Assembly (NCBI GenBank): GCA_964387365.1
Contig: CAYLWP010000001.1
Coordinates: 1 to 64,000 of the forward strand
Origin: COE1 sp964387365
GTDB taxonomy: Bacteria > Bacillota > Clostridia > Lachnospirales > Lachnospiraceae
Length of the DNA: 64,000 bases
Direction: 5' to 3'
Shown here one piece after another: positions 26,575 to 34,479 of the stretch. The notes under the pieces were generated by a model. That model was not told the origin of the DNA. It did not search any database and saw only the letters and a list, made by a program, of their open reading frames with translations. A program made the position numbers and the translations under genes. Within the stretch, counting starts at the first letter, position 1. Each line of letters starts with the position of its first letter.

Positions 26575-27768
26575 ATGAGTTTACCGGCAATTGCGGGGGG
26601 AACCCCGGTTAGAGATACAAAGTTATTTTATGGTCATCAGTATATTGATGATGCAGATGTGAAGGCAGTTACAGAGGTTCTTACCAGTGATTATCTTACC
26701 TGCGGACCAAAGGTTACGGAGCTTGAAAAAAGGCTCTGCGAACTGTCAGGAGCTAAGTACGCTGTGGTATGCAGCAACGGTACGGCTGCATTACATATTG
26801 CAGCATTGGCAGCAGGTGTAGGTGAGGGGGATGAGCTGATTACCACACCGATTACCTTTGCAGCTTCGGCAAACTGTGGACTGTACTGCGGTGCGAAGCC
26901 TGTATTTGCGGACATCAATCCGACTACCTACAATATTGACCCGAATAGTGTCCGTGAAAAGATTACCGACAAGACAAAGGCAGTTGTTGCCGTAGATTTT
27001 ACGGGACAGGCAGTGGAGCTTGATGAGCTTCTTGGCATGTGCCATGAAAAGGGCATTACTCTGATTGAAGACGGTGCACATTCCATCGGTACCAAGTATA
27101 AGGACAGAATGGTGGGAAGCATTGCGGATATGACAACCTTCAGCTTCCATCCGGTAAAGACAGTAACCGGTGGCGAAGGTGGGGCAGTTCTTACCAATAG
27201 CGAGGATTTGTATGAAAAGCTTGTTTTATATCGTGCACATGGTATCACAAGAGAAGCAAAGCTTTTAGAGCGTGAATCCCACGGTCCCTGGTACTATGAG
27301 CAGATTGATTTGGGATATAACTACAGACTGACCGATATTCAGTGTGCTTTGATTTTAAGCCAGCTGGATAAGCTTGAGATGTTCAGCAAGAGAAGAAAGC
27401 AGATTGTAGAGCGATACAATCAGGCATTTTCAGAGATTCCTGAGCTTTTTGTGCAACAGGAGATTCCTGAGTCAGATACAACAAGACACTTATATATCCT
27501 GAGAATCAGACCGGAGAAGCTTACCATTGACAGAAAGGGCTTCTTTGAAGCGCTGGGAGCAGAAAATATCTGCTGTAATGTGCATTACATTCCTGTATAT
27601 TATCATCCGTATTATGAAAAGCTGGGCTATAAAAAGGGACTTTGTCCTAATGCAGAGAAGCTGTATGATGAGATATTAAGTCTGCCATTATATTACTCAC
27701 TGACAGATCAGGACGTAGAAGATGTAATTTGTGCAGTAAAGAAGATAGCAGAGTACTATCGTAAATAG
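26575..27768 (+). CDS. pseC: PseC aminotransferase (UDP-4-amino-4,6-dideoxy-L-altrosamine)
   Basis: PseC uses PLP and an amino donor to place an amino group at C4 of the PseB product. The 397-residue DegT/DnrJ/EryC1-family protein shows SNGTAALHIAALAAGVGEGD, the PLP-phosphate and ring contacts, IEDGAHSIGTKY, and TFSFHPVKTVTGGEGG, which carries the Schiff-base lysine. The YGHQYIDDADVKAV N-terminal start is characteristic of PseC. It is followed by a strong hairpin-T run before pseF. Confidence 0.95.
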   Translation: MSLPAIAGGTPVRDTKLFYGHQYIDDADVKAVTEVLTSDYLTCGPKVTELEKRLCELSGAKYAVVCSNGTAALHIAALAAGVGEGDELITTPITFAASANCGLYCGAKPVFADINPTTYNIDPNSVREKITDKTKAVVAVDFTGQAVELDELLGMCHEKGITLIEDGAHSIGTKYKDRMVGSIADMTTFSFHPVKTVTGGEGGAVLTNSEDLYEKLVLYRAHGITREAKLLERESHGPWYYEQIDLGYNYRLTDIQCALILSQLDKLEMFSKRRKQIVERYNQAFSEIPELFVQQEIPESDTTRHLYILRIRPEKLTIDRKGFFEALGAENICCNVHYIPVYYHPYYEKLGYKKGLCPNAEKLYDEILSLPLYYSLTDQDVEDVICAVKKIAEYYRK

Positions 27769-27775
27769 AATGAAT

Positions 27776-27804
27776 AAAGCCCGGAGTAACCCTCTGGGCT
27801 TTTT
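27776..27804 (+). terminator. Terminator or attenuator inside the pse cassette
   Basis: AAAGCCCGGAG (27776-27786) pairs with CTCTGGGCTTT (27792-27802) through a five-base TAACC loop, with one G-T wobble, and is followed by T residues. It lies eight bases after the pseC stop. If active it would lower expression of pseF, pseI and pseG relative to pseB and pseC. Confidence 0.72.
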
Positions 27805-27870
27805 GCGCGACCGAACGTATGAAATACGCGAGGTGCTGATTTGCTGAGGAAGGACGGGGAAAAAAATAAA

Positions 27871-28566
27871 ATGAAAAACGTAGCCATTATCACTGCCAGA
27901 GGCGGCAGCAAGAGAATCCCAAGAAAAAATATCAAACCTTTTCTTGGAAAGCCGATTATTGAATACAGCATAGAGGCAGCTCTGCAGTCGGACATGTTTC
28001 ATGAGGTTATGGTATCGACTGATGACGAAGAGATTGCCGGGATAGCCAAAAAGGCCGGTGCGACAGTGCCGTTTTTCAGAAGTGAGGACACCTCGAATGA
28101 CTATGCGACAACTGCGGAGGTGTTGTTAGAGGTGCTCGATTCCTATGACAGAATCGGCAAAAGCTTTGACCAGATGTGCTGTATCTATCCGACAGCACCG
28201 TTTGTAACAGCCAATGCAATTAAAACAGCCATGATGCTGTTAGAACAGGAACAGGCAGATGCCTGCATTCCGGTAGTAAAGTTTTCATTCCCGCCACAGC
28301 GCTGTGTTGTGATTAATGACAATCGCCTGACACCTAAGTGGCCGGAGGATATGAATAAACGTTCACAGGATTTAGAAGCATTTTACCATGATTGCGGACA
28401 GTTCTACTGCCTGAATGTAAAGAGCTTTATGGAGCAGAAGGCCCTCTGGATGAAGAATGTGGTTCCGTTTATTCAGGAGGAAAGCAATGTACAGGACATT
28501 GATACCTTGGAGGATTGGAAAATCGCGGAAATGAAATATAAAATATTACGCATGAAGGGTGAATAA
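27871..28566 (+). CDS. pseF: Pseudaminic acid cytidylyltransferase PseF
   Basis: PseF activates pseudaminic acid as CMP-Pse. The ATG at 27871 gives 231 residues, the usual length; the upstream TTG at 27841 would add ten. VAIITARGGSKRIPRKN is the CTP-binding motif of the NeuA/PseF family, followed by YSIEAALQSDMFHEVMVSTDDEEIA. The start follows a GGACGGGG purine stretch. The stop is two bases from pseI. Confidence 0.94.
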   Translation: MKNVAIITARGGSKRIPRKNIKPFLGKPIIEYSIEAALQSDMFHEVMVSTDDEEIAGIAKKAGATVPFFRSEDTSNDYATTAEVLLEVLDSYDRIGKSFDQMCCIYPTAPFVTANAIKTAMMLLEQEQADACIPVVKFSFPPQRCVVINDNRLTPKWPEDMNKRSQDLEAFYHDCGQFYCLNVKSFMEQKALWMKNVVPFIQEESNVQDIDTLEDWKIAEMKYKILRMKGE

Positions 28567-28568
28567 GA

Positions 28569-30200
28569 ATGCAGACAATAACCATTAACGGAAGACAGAT
28601 TGGAAACGGCGCACCGGCATATATCATTGCTGAAATGTCAGCAAATCATGCAGGGAGCATAGAACGGGCAAAAGAGATTATCCGTACGGCCAAGGAGGTA
28701 GGCGCGGACTGTATTAAGATACAGACCTACACACCGGATACCCTGACAATTGATTGTGATAATGAATATTTTCGGATCGGAGACGGCACATGGAATGGGG
28801 AAAATCTCTATCAGCTTTACGGCAAAGCATATACACCGTGGGAGTGGCAGGCAGAGCTTAAGGCAGAGGCAGAAAGGGTAGGAATTGATTTCCTTTCCAC
28901 TCCTTTTGATGAGAGTGCAGTGGATTTTCTCGAAGAAATGGGGATTAGCTTTTATAAGGTTGCATCCTTTGAAATCCTGCATCTTCCCTTACTTCGGTAT
29001 ATAGCAAGAACCGGAAAACCGATTATCATGTCAACCGGTATGTCAACCCTGACCGAGATTGATGAGGCAGTCAGAGCCATTCGCGAGGAAGGAAACGATC
29101 AGATTGCACTTCTTCGTTGTGCAAGTGCATACCCGGCGATTACAGATGAAATGAATCTGCGAACCATGCAGAATATGGCAGAGACCTTTCAGGTACCGGT
29201 AGGATTATCGGATCATTCCATGGGCTCTGTCGGTGCGGTAACAGCCGTTGCCATGGGAGCGGGCATTATAGAAAAACACTTCTGTCTTGACAGGGCAATT
29301 GAGAATCCGGATTCCTCATTTTCCATGAATCCTACAGAGTTCAGACAGATGGTAAGTGATATCAGACAGGCAGAAAAGGCAATGGGACGCGTAAGCTATG
29401 GTGCAACAGACCAGGAAAAAACAAATGTTATTTTTAGACGTTCCATTTTTTGCGTGGAGGACATCAAGCAAGGAGAACTGATTACAGAGAAAAATATCCG
29501 CATCATTCGACCGGGATATGGACTGGCTCCGAAATTCTATCCGGAGCTTCTGGGGCAGGTTGCACTACAGGATATTAAACGTGGTACGCCGATGCAGCTG
29601 GAGCTTGCCGGCAGGCAAAAATGTAATGTCCTGTTTTTGACAAATAATGATAATGCCTTAGGGTTATATGACTGGCTTGCAGAGCGTGACAGTGTCATGC
29701 TTTGCCAAGATAAAATAACAGTTGATATGATAAAAGAATGGGCTCCGCAAATCATCGTCAGCTACAATTACCGTCACATGATTACGGAAGATGTCATTGA
29801 CTACATGAACGGAAAAATCGTAAATCTTCACGTATCCTATTTACCATGGAACCGCGGCGCCAATCCGAATGTATGGAGCTTTGTTGACGATACACCAAAG
29901 GGAGTAACGATACACCAGATTAGTAGTGGTCTGGATAAGGGAAGAATCCTGTATCAGAAGGAATGTACATTTGATCCGGAAAAGGAAACCTTTGAAACGA
30001 CCTATCGTACCTTACATGAAGAAATTGTGAAGCTGTTCTGCGGGCATTGGGAAGAAATAAGACAATGGAAGTGTCCGCTTCTGGAGCAGGAAGGAAACGG
30101 AAGCTATCATAATGCAAAGGATTTTGAGGAACTCAAACAAAGAACAGATTTTAACTATACGGAAAATATTGCGGCGTATTTGAAGCGAAATAAACACTAA
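28569..30200 (+). CDS. pseI: PseI pseudaminic acid synthase fused to a formyltransferase domain
   Basis: The N-terminal part (about 1-280) is a NeuB/PseI TIM barrel that condenses PEP with the 6-deoxy-diamino sugar: IIAEMSANHAGSIERA, CIKIQTYTPDTLT and STGMSTLTEIDEA are typical. A SAF domain (about 288-345, FRRSIFCVEDIKQGE) follows. The remaining 190 residues match the N10-formyltetrahydrofolate transferase fold. NLHVSYLPWNRGANPN gives Asn419 and His421, and SGLDKGRI gives Asp456. These spacings nearly equal the Asn-His-Asp triad of Fmt and ArnA. Ordinary PseI is about 340-350 residues. The fusion suggests an N-formylated nonulosonate. Confidence 0.9.
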   Translation: MQTITINGRQIGNGAPAYIIAEMSANHAGSIERAKEIIRTAKEVGADCIKIQTYTPDTLTIDCDNEYFRIGDGTWNGENLYQLYGKAYTPWEWQAELKAEAERVGIDFLSTPFDESAVDFLEEMGISFYKVASFEILHLPLLRYIARTGKPIIMSTGMSTLTEIDEAVRAIREEGNDQIALLRCASAYPAITDEMNLRTMQNMAETFQVPVGLSDHSMGSVGAVTAVAMGAGIIEKHFCLDRAIENPDSSFSMNPTEFRQMVSDIRQAEKAMGRVSYGATDQEKTNVIFRRSIFCVEDIKQGELITEKNIRIIRPGYGLAPKFYPELLGQVALQDIKRGTPMQLELAGRQKCNVLFLTNNDNALGLYDWLAERDSVMLCQDKITVDMIKEWAPQIIVSYNYRHMITEDVIDYMNGKIVNLHVSYLPWNRGANPNVWSFVDDTPKGVTIHQISSGLDKGRILYQKECTFDPEKETFETTYRTLHEEIVKLFCGHWEEIRQWKCPLLEQEGNGSYHNAKDFEELKQRTDFNYTENIAAYLKRNKH

Positions 30201-30226
30201 GCGCAATAGTAGTTGGAAAGGGTATC

Positions 30227-31243
30227 ATGTTATATTTTAGAGTGGATATGAATGAAGTGATTGCCACAGGACATGCCATGAGATGTCTGGCAATCGCGGA
30301 TGCGGCACAACAAATCGGTGAGGATGCAACCTTTATCCTGGCAGATGATAAGGCAGTAGAGCTTGTGGAATCACGTGGCTGCCGTGCCATTGTACTGCAT
30401 ACAGACTGGCGTGATATGGAAAGTGAGCTTCAAGTGCTTGCTGAAGTCATAGAAAGAGAAAATATTTCCACGATACTGGTGGATAGTTATCAGGTAACAC
30501 CGACCTATCTGACCGGACTTCGCAGGCTGGTGAAGGTGGCATATCTTGATGATGTGAATGCATTTTGCTATGATGTGGATACCTTAATCTGCTATGCAAA
30601 TTATTATCGGAAATTCGCATATGAGGATCGGTATCAGGGAACAAAGCTATGTCTGGGTATGGCATACGCACCGCTTCGAAGCGCGTTTTCCGGGTGCGAA
30701 CCGAAACAGATTGCCGAAACCGTGGAGCATTTACTGCTATTGTCGGGAGGCTCTGACACGCTTGACGTGCTGGACAGACTATTAGAGCAGATACCCAAAG
30801 AAGATTATAAAATAATAGATGTTATTTGTGGCGTGTATTATCCGAAATACGAAGAAATATGTAATAAGTACAAGGATTATAAAAATGTACATATCCACAA
30901 AGCAGTTACCGATATCGAACGATATATGGAGGAGGCTGATTTGGCAGTTTCTGCAGGCGGTTCTACTCTTTATGAGCTCTGTGCAATGGGAACACCCGTA
31001 ATCTCTTATTCCTTTGTGGATAATCAGCTTGATAATGTAACAAGCTTTGCCCAGGATGGAATCATAGATTATGCCGGTGATGCCAGAACAGAGGATATTA
31101 TATTAAATATCTGTTGTTATCTTAAAAAATATAAAGCAGACAATGAACTCCGTGAGAGAAGATCACTAGCCATGCAGGAACTGGTAGACGGTCGGGGTGC
31201 CCTTCGTATCGCGAAGGTATTACAGGGGGAAGCATTACGATGA
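30227..31243 (+). CDS. pseG: PseG, UDP-sugar hydrolase of the pseudaminic acid pathway
   Basis: PseG removes UDP from the 2,4-diacylamido-altrose derivative, supplying the substrate of PseI. The 338-residue GT-B-like protein starts YFRVDMNEVIATGHAMRCLAIADAA. This fits the family motif RxD...GxGHxxRCLxLA except that the first glycine of GxGH is missing (ATGH). His16 is the expected catalytic residue. The C-terminal half carries SAGGSTLYELCAMGTPVI, the nucleotide-binding signature shared with MurG-like enzymes. Its start follows GGAAAGGG, and the stop overlaps the acyltransferase by four bases. Confidence 0.9.
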   Translation: MLYFRVDMNEVIATGHAMRCLAIADAAQQIGEDATFILADDKAVELVESRGCRAIVLHTDWRDMESELQVLAEVIERENISTILVDSYQVTPTYLTGLRRLVKVAYLDDVNAFCYDVDTLICYANYYRKFAYEDRYQGTKLCLGMAYAPLRSAFSGCEPKQIAETVEHLLLLSGGSDTLDVLDRLLEQIPKEDYKIIDVICGVYYPKYEEICNKYKDYKNVHIHKAVTDIERYMEEADLAVSAGGSTLYELCAMGTPVISYSFVDNQLDNVTSFAQDGIIDYAGDARTEDIILNICCYLKKYKADNELRERRSLAMQELVDGRGALRIAKVLQGEALR

Positions 31244-32313
31244 AAAAGGAAAGAGAGAAAAACTACGAAATATTACGAATTGTAGCGATGTTGATGATTG
31301 TCTGCCTGCATTATCTGAGTAAAGGCGGAGCGCTTGCAGACCCGTCAGGAAAGCTTGCGCCAACAGGATATACAGCATGGCTGATAGAAGCTTTCTGCCT
31401 TGTAGCTGTGAATGTATATGTCCTGATCAGTGGCTATTTTGGAATAGGCGATGAGTCAGCCACATCCATTGAACAGACTAAAATAACAGATGTTCTCAAA
31501 CGTCCCCTGTGCATCTGGTTGCAGGTATTCTTTTATTCCGTAGTAATCGGAGTCCTGTTTCTGGTAACAGGAGTGCAGGAGTTTGATATCTATACCGTAT
31601 TTATGTACGTATTCCCTATATCAACCGAACACTATTGGTTTGCAACCTCCTATATCCTGTTAACCCTGCTGATGCCCTTTATAAACGCAGGCTTCGACAG
31701 ACTCGAGAAGCGCTCCGTGCAGGGAGTACTCGCCTGTATGCTCGTACTGTTCTCCCTTGCCAAAACCATTATACCCATGCAGCTGCCATGGGATCACAAA
31801 GGCTATGATGCCTTCTGGTTTGTATTCCTTTATCTGACAGGAGCTTACCTTAGAAGATACGGAATTAACCGGATAAACAGCCGTGCCAAGTCCATTGCCC
31901 TTTATGTAGTAAGCAGCTTACTCATCTTTGCAAGCATGCTGTGCATACGCACATTGTACTTGGAAACAGGAAGCCTCAAGGATTTTATCAGCTACGGCTA
32001 TTCCTATAACTTCCTATTTTGTTACACAGCAGCAATCGGACTGTTTCTCGTCTTTCAGAGAAATCCCAAGACAGAATCCGCAAACCCCTGCGGATCAACC
32101 CTGCAACTCATATCAGGTGCAACCTTCGGCGTATACCTCATACACGAACACGTAAACCTCCGCTACCTCTGGCCAACCCTGTTCAATACCGCAGAGTATG
32201 CCACCGCCCCTGTACCAACCTTCATACTCCATATGATAGGAACAGTAGCAGTAGTATACGTAGTGTGCACATTGATAGAAATACTTAGGAAAAAACTAAT
32301 CAAATTTTTCTAG
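31240..32313 (+). CDS. Acyltransferase family 3 membrane protein
   Basis: This 357-residue polytopic protein begins KNYEILRIVAMLMIVCLHYLSKGG, the classic acyltransferase-3 helix with its Arg and His. About ten membrane helices follow and there is a late IHEHVNLRYLWP histidine segment. Family members O-acetylate polysaccharides at the outer face of the membrane. Coupling to pseG by an ATGA overlap suggests it acts on the Pse-containing glycan. The second half of the gene uses C-ending codons (CTC, CAC, ACC) much more than the surrounding genes, and C exceeds G on this strand there. Confidence 0.87.
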   Translation: MKKEREKNYEILRIVAMLMIVCLHYLSKGGALADPSGKLAPTGYTAWLIEAFCLVAVNVYVLISGYFGIGDESATSIEQTKITDVLKRPLCIWLQVFFYSVVIGVLFLVTGVQEFDIYTVFMYVFPISTEHYWFATSYILLTLLMPFINAGFDRLEKRSVQGVLACMLVLFSLAKTIIPMQLPWDHKGYDAFWFVFLYLTGAYLRRYGINRINSRAKSIALYVVSSLLIFASMLCIRTLYLETGSLKDFISYGYSYNFLFCYTAAIGLFLVFQRNPKTESANPCGSTLQLISGATFGVYLIHEHVNLRYLWPTLFNTAEYATAPVPTFILHMIGTVAVVYVVCTLIEILRKKLIKFF

Positions 32314-32335
32314 CATAGCCAGCGAGCTGCTATGC
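32313..32335 (+). other. Short hairpin at the end of the acyltransferase gene
   Basis: GCATAGC (32313-32319) pairs with GCTATGC (32329-32335) through a nine-base loop, beginning on the last base of the stop codon. No T-run follows, so it is not a convincing terminator. Confidence 0.4.
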
Positions 32336-32358
32336 GTTCCTTAATTCAAAACTGTACT

Positions 32359-32630
32359 GTTCCGGGGGGTATAAAGTTTCGTAGAGGCATGATTATTTGG
32401 AGGCGAAAGCTTTACGTAGAGCATTAGCTTTTCTTAGCACTTTTTTCGCAAATAGTAATTTGGCAACACGACGTTGCCAAAAGGCGTAATACGAGCCATG
32501 GACGGCGAGCTTACGCCGGTTACGACCGTGACCAATACCTTCATAAAAGTGCTTAGAAAATCTTATGCTCGAAGTCCTTGCTTTCGAAAACAAATAATCA
32601 TGTCACTACAATCCTAAAGTCCCCCGGAAC
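32359..32630. repeat. 272-nt imperfect palindrome filling the non-coding gap
   Basis: This fills most of the only gap above 300 bases (32314-32656). Outer arms of about 86 nt pair in blocks: GTTCCGGGGG (32359-32368) with 32621-32630; 32381-32399 with 32591-32609 (one mismatch); GCGAAAGC-type 32405-32410 with 32580-32585; GAGCAT 32419-32424 with 32565-32570; and 32429-32444 with 32545-32560 (one mismatch). The 100-nt head holds two further hairpins, TTGGCAAC/GTTGCCAA (32460-32480) and GGCGTAA/TTACGCC (32483-32517). It resembles a MITE-like or REP-like mobile repeat, or a large structured RNA. A 66-codon minus-strand frame inside follows the palindrome and is unlikely to be a gene. Confidence 0.7.
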
Positions 32631-32656
32631 TAAAAACTCCGAAAAGAGGGTGTAAA

Positions 32657-34378
32657 ATGACACAGAAAAGAGAAAAAATAACAAACGCTATTTTGATATT
32701 CATGCTGCTCGTGTACCCGCTGCGTAAAGCCGCCGTAGGACTAGACCTCATGGACGCCGGCTACGCACTTGCAAATTACCGCTTTTTTGAAACCATGCAC
32801 GACGATTGGCGCATTGCAACCTTTCTTGCAAATGTAACAGGCGTAATTTTATCAAAGCTCCCATACGGAAATACCTGGGTAGGCATGAATGTCTACACAG
32901 GCCTGTTAATCGGTATCACAGCAGCCGCAGCTTATTGTTTTTTAAACACACAGAAGATAGGTAACAAATACCTCCTCTTTCTCGGAGAACTCATAGCACT
33001 GTCCCTATGCTGGTCACCAAATGTAATCCTGTATCATTACCTCGGATATATACTGATGACAGCAGCAACAATCCTGCTCTACTCGGCACTGACCAAAGAA
33101 AGAAATGCATACTTTATAATAGCAGGTGTTATTCTTGGCTGCGCCGTGGCAGTCAGAATGCCCAATATTACCTATATGGCACTTATAGTTCCGGTATGGT
33201 TTTACACCTGGCTTAATAGAAAAGAACACCCTGAGCAAAATTGGTTTTCCAAGCTGTTAGGACAGACCGGTTATTGCGTGGGTGGATACGCAATCGGACT
33301 CGGTGTACCGTTAGCTTACATCTGTGTCCGTTATGGAGTAGAAGCATATCCCAAGATGATAACCTGGCTCTTTGGTATGACCGAGACTGCAACGGATTAT
33401 AAGCCAACCTCCATGGTGAGCGCCATGTTTGAGGACTATATACGATATAGCCTGTGGCTCCTGCTCTTTGTGGCGTACCTCGTAGCAGGACTCGTATTCG
33501 TACGCATTGCCAAGGGACGCTTTGAAAAGACGAAAAAGATTATTTATGTACTCGGCATGTTCGTACTGCTAAGATTATGCTACGGAAGAGGCATGTTTAA
33601 CTTTGACTATTCGGCGTATTTTTCGTTTTATAAGTGGATTACCGTGTTTTTACTGATATCCATACTGCTATGTGTGTGGTTATTACTTTGCAAGAAGGCG
33701 GAGAAGGAACACAAGCTTTGGGCTGTATTCCTGCTTGTGATTATCTTTGTCACCCCGCTCGGCAGCAATAACGGATTGTATCCGATTATCAATAACCTGT
33801 TTCTTGTGTGCCCATTAACACTTGCTTTCCTTTGGAGTACAGTGAAGGGCACCACTATGAACGCATTTGTCTGCAAGAGCATGACCATATTCTTCTGTGC
33901 CTGTGTAGCTGTTCAGAGCATCCTGTTTGGCCTCCTGTTTATATTCCATGATGCGGCAAAGGAGTATACCTGTGCGCCCATAAGAGGCTCAGCTTCCACA
34001 GCAGGACTTATTGCATCCGTGGATAAATCCAAAGATTTAGACCTCCTTGGTGGATATCTCACAGAGAACGATTTACTGGAAAAGGAAGTCATACTTTATG
34101 GAAATATACCTGCGCTTGCGTATATCTTTGATTTGCAGCCGGCAATTTTCTCCACCTGGGCGGACCTGGATTCCAATCCGGTGGCAAGACTGGAGGAAGA
34201 GCTTACTGATGAAGTGCTCCGTGCGAAGGAACCGTTAGTCATCCTGCATACCAAGGAAGTGCAGGTGTTGCAAAGTGGACAGGAAGACAGAAAGCTTGCT
34301 GCTATTATGGATTTTGTAGAGCAGAATGGGTATATTTGTGCTTACACAAGCGATTCTTATCAGGTTTATTGTAAATAA
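32657..34378 (+). CDS. Polytopic GT-C-like membrane protein
   Basis: This 573-residue protein has about eleven hydrophobic helices up to residue 440 and a C-terminal soluble tail of about 130 residues. The first loop, GLDLMDAGYALANYRFF, places two acidic residues just after helix 1, as in GT-C glycosyltransferases that use polyprenyl-phosphate sugars. I cannot name a family. It could use the lipid-linked sugars made by the GtrB-like enzymes at 11821 and 37429. AGAGGGTG precedes the ATG. The first 500 bases share the unusual C-rich codon use of the preceding gene; the later part does not. Confidence 0.6.
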   Translation: MTQKREKITNAILIFMLLVYPLRKAAVGLDLMDAGYALANYRFFETMHDDWRIATFLANVTGVILSKLPYGNTWVGMNVYTGLLIGITAAAAYCFLNTQKIGNKYLLFLGELIALSLCWSPNVILYHYLGYILMTAATILLYSALTKERNAYFIIAGVILGCAVAVRMPNITYMALIVPVWFYTWLNRKEHPEQNWFSKLLGQTGYCVGGYAIGLGVPLAYICVRYGVEAYPKMITWLFGMTETATDYKPTSMVSAMFEDYIRYSLWLLLFVAYLVAGLVFVRIAKGRFEKTKKIIYVLGMFVLLRLCYGRGMFNFDYSAYFSFYKWITVFLLISILLCVWLLLCKKAEKEHKLWAVFLLVIIFVTPLGSNNGLYPIINNLFLVCPLTLAFLWSTVKGTTMNAFVCKSMTIFFCACVAVQSILFGLLFIFHDAAKEYTCAPIRGSASTAGLIASVDKSKDLDLLGGYLTENDLLEKEVILYGNIPALAYIFDLQPAIFSTWADLDSNPVARLEEELTDEVLRAKEPLVILHTKEVQVLQSGQEDRKLAAIMDFVEQNGYICAYTSDSYQVYCK

Positions 34379-34417
34379 TAAAGGATTATAGTAAGATAAA
34401 GCCAAGGATAACATAAC

Positions 34418-34446
34418 TTGCAAATGCGCTGAAAAATGTGTACTAT
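34418..34446 (+). promoter_or_regulatory. Sigma-A-type promoter for the aminotransferase gene cluster
   Basis: TTGCAA (34418-34423) and TACTAT (34441-34446) are separated by 17 bases. The predicted start near 34453 lies 27 bases before the ATG at 34480. It begins 40 bases after the preceding stop codon. Confidence 0.62.
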
Positions 34447-34479
34447 AAAGAAAAATGGGACGATAGGAGGGGCCTAACT

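Noticed and set aside
32393..32593. A 66-codon minus-strand frame inside the palindrome
   Set aside because: Its sequence is dictated by the pairing arms, it is Arg/Lys-rich without a recognisable fold, and no ribosome site precedes it. I treat it as part of the repeat.
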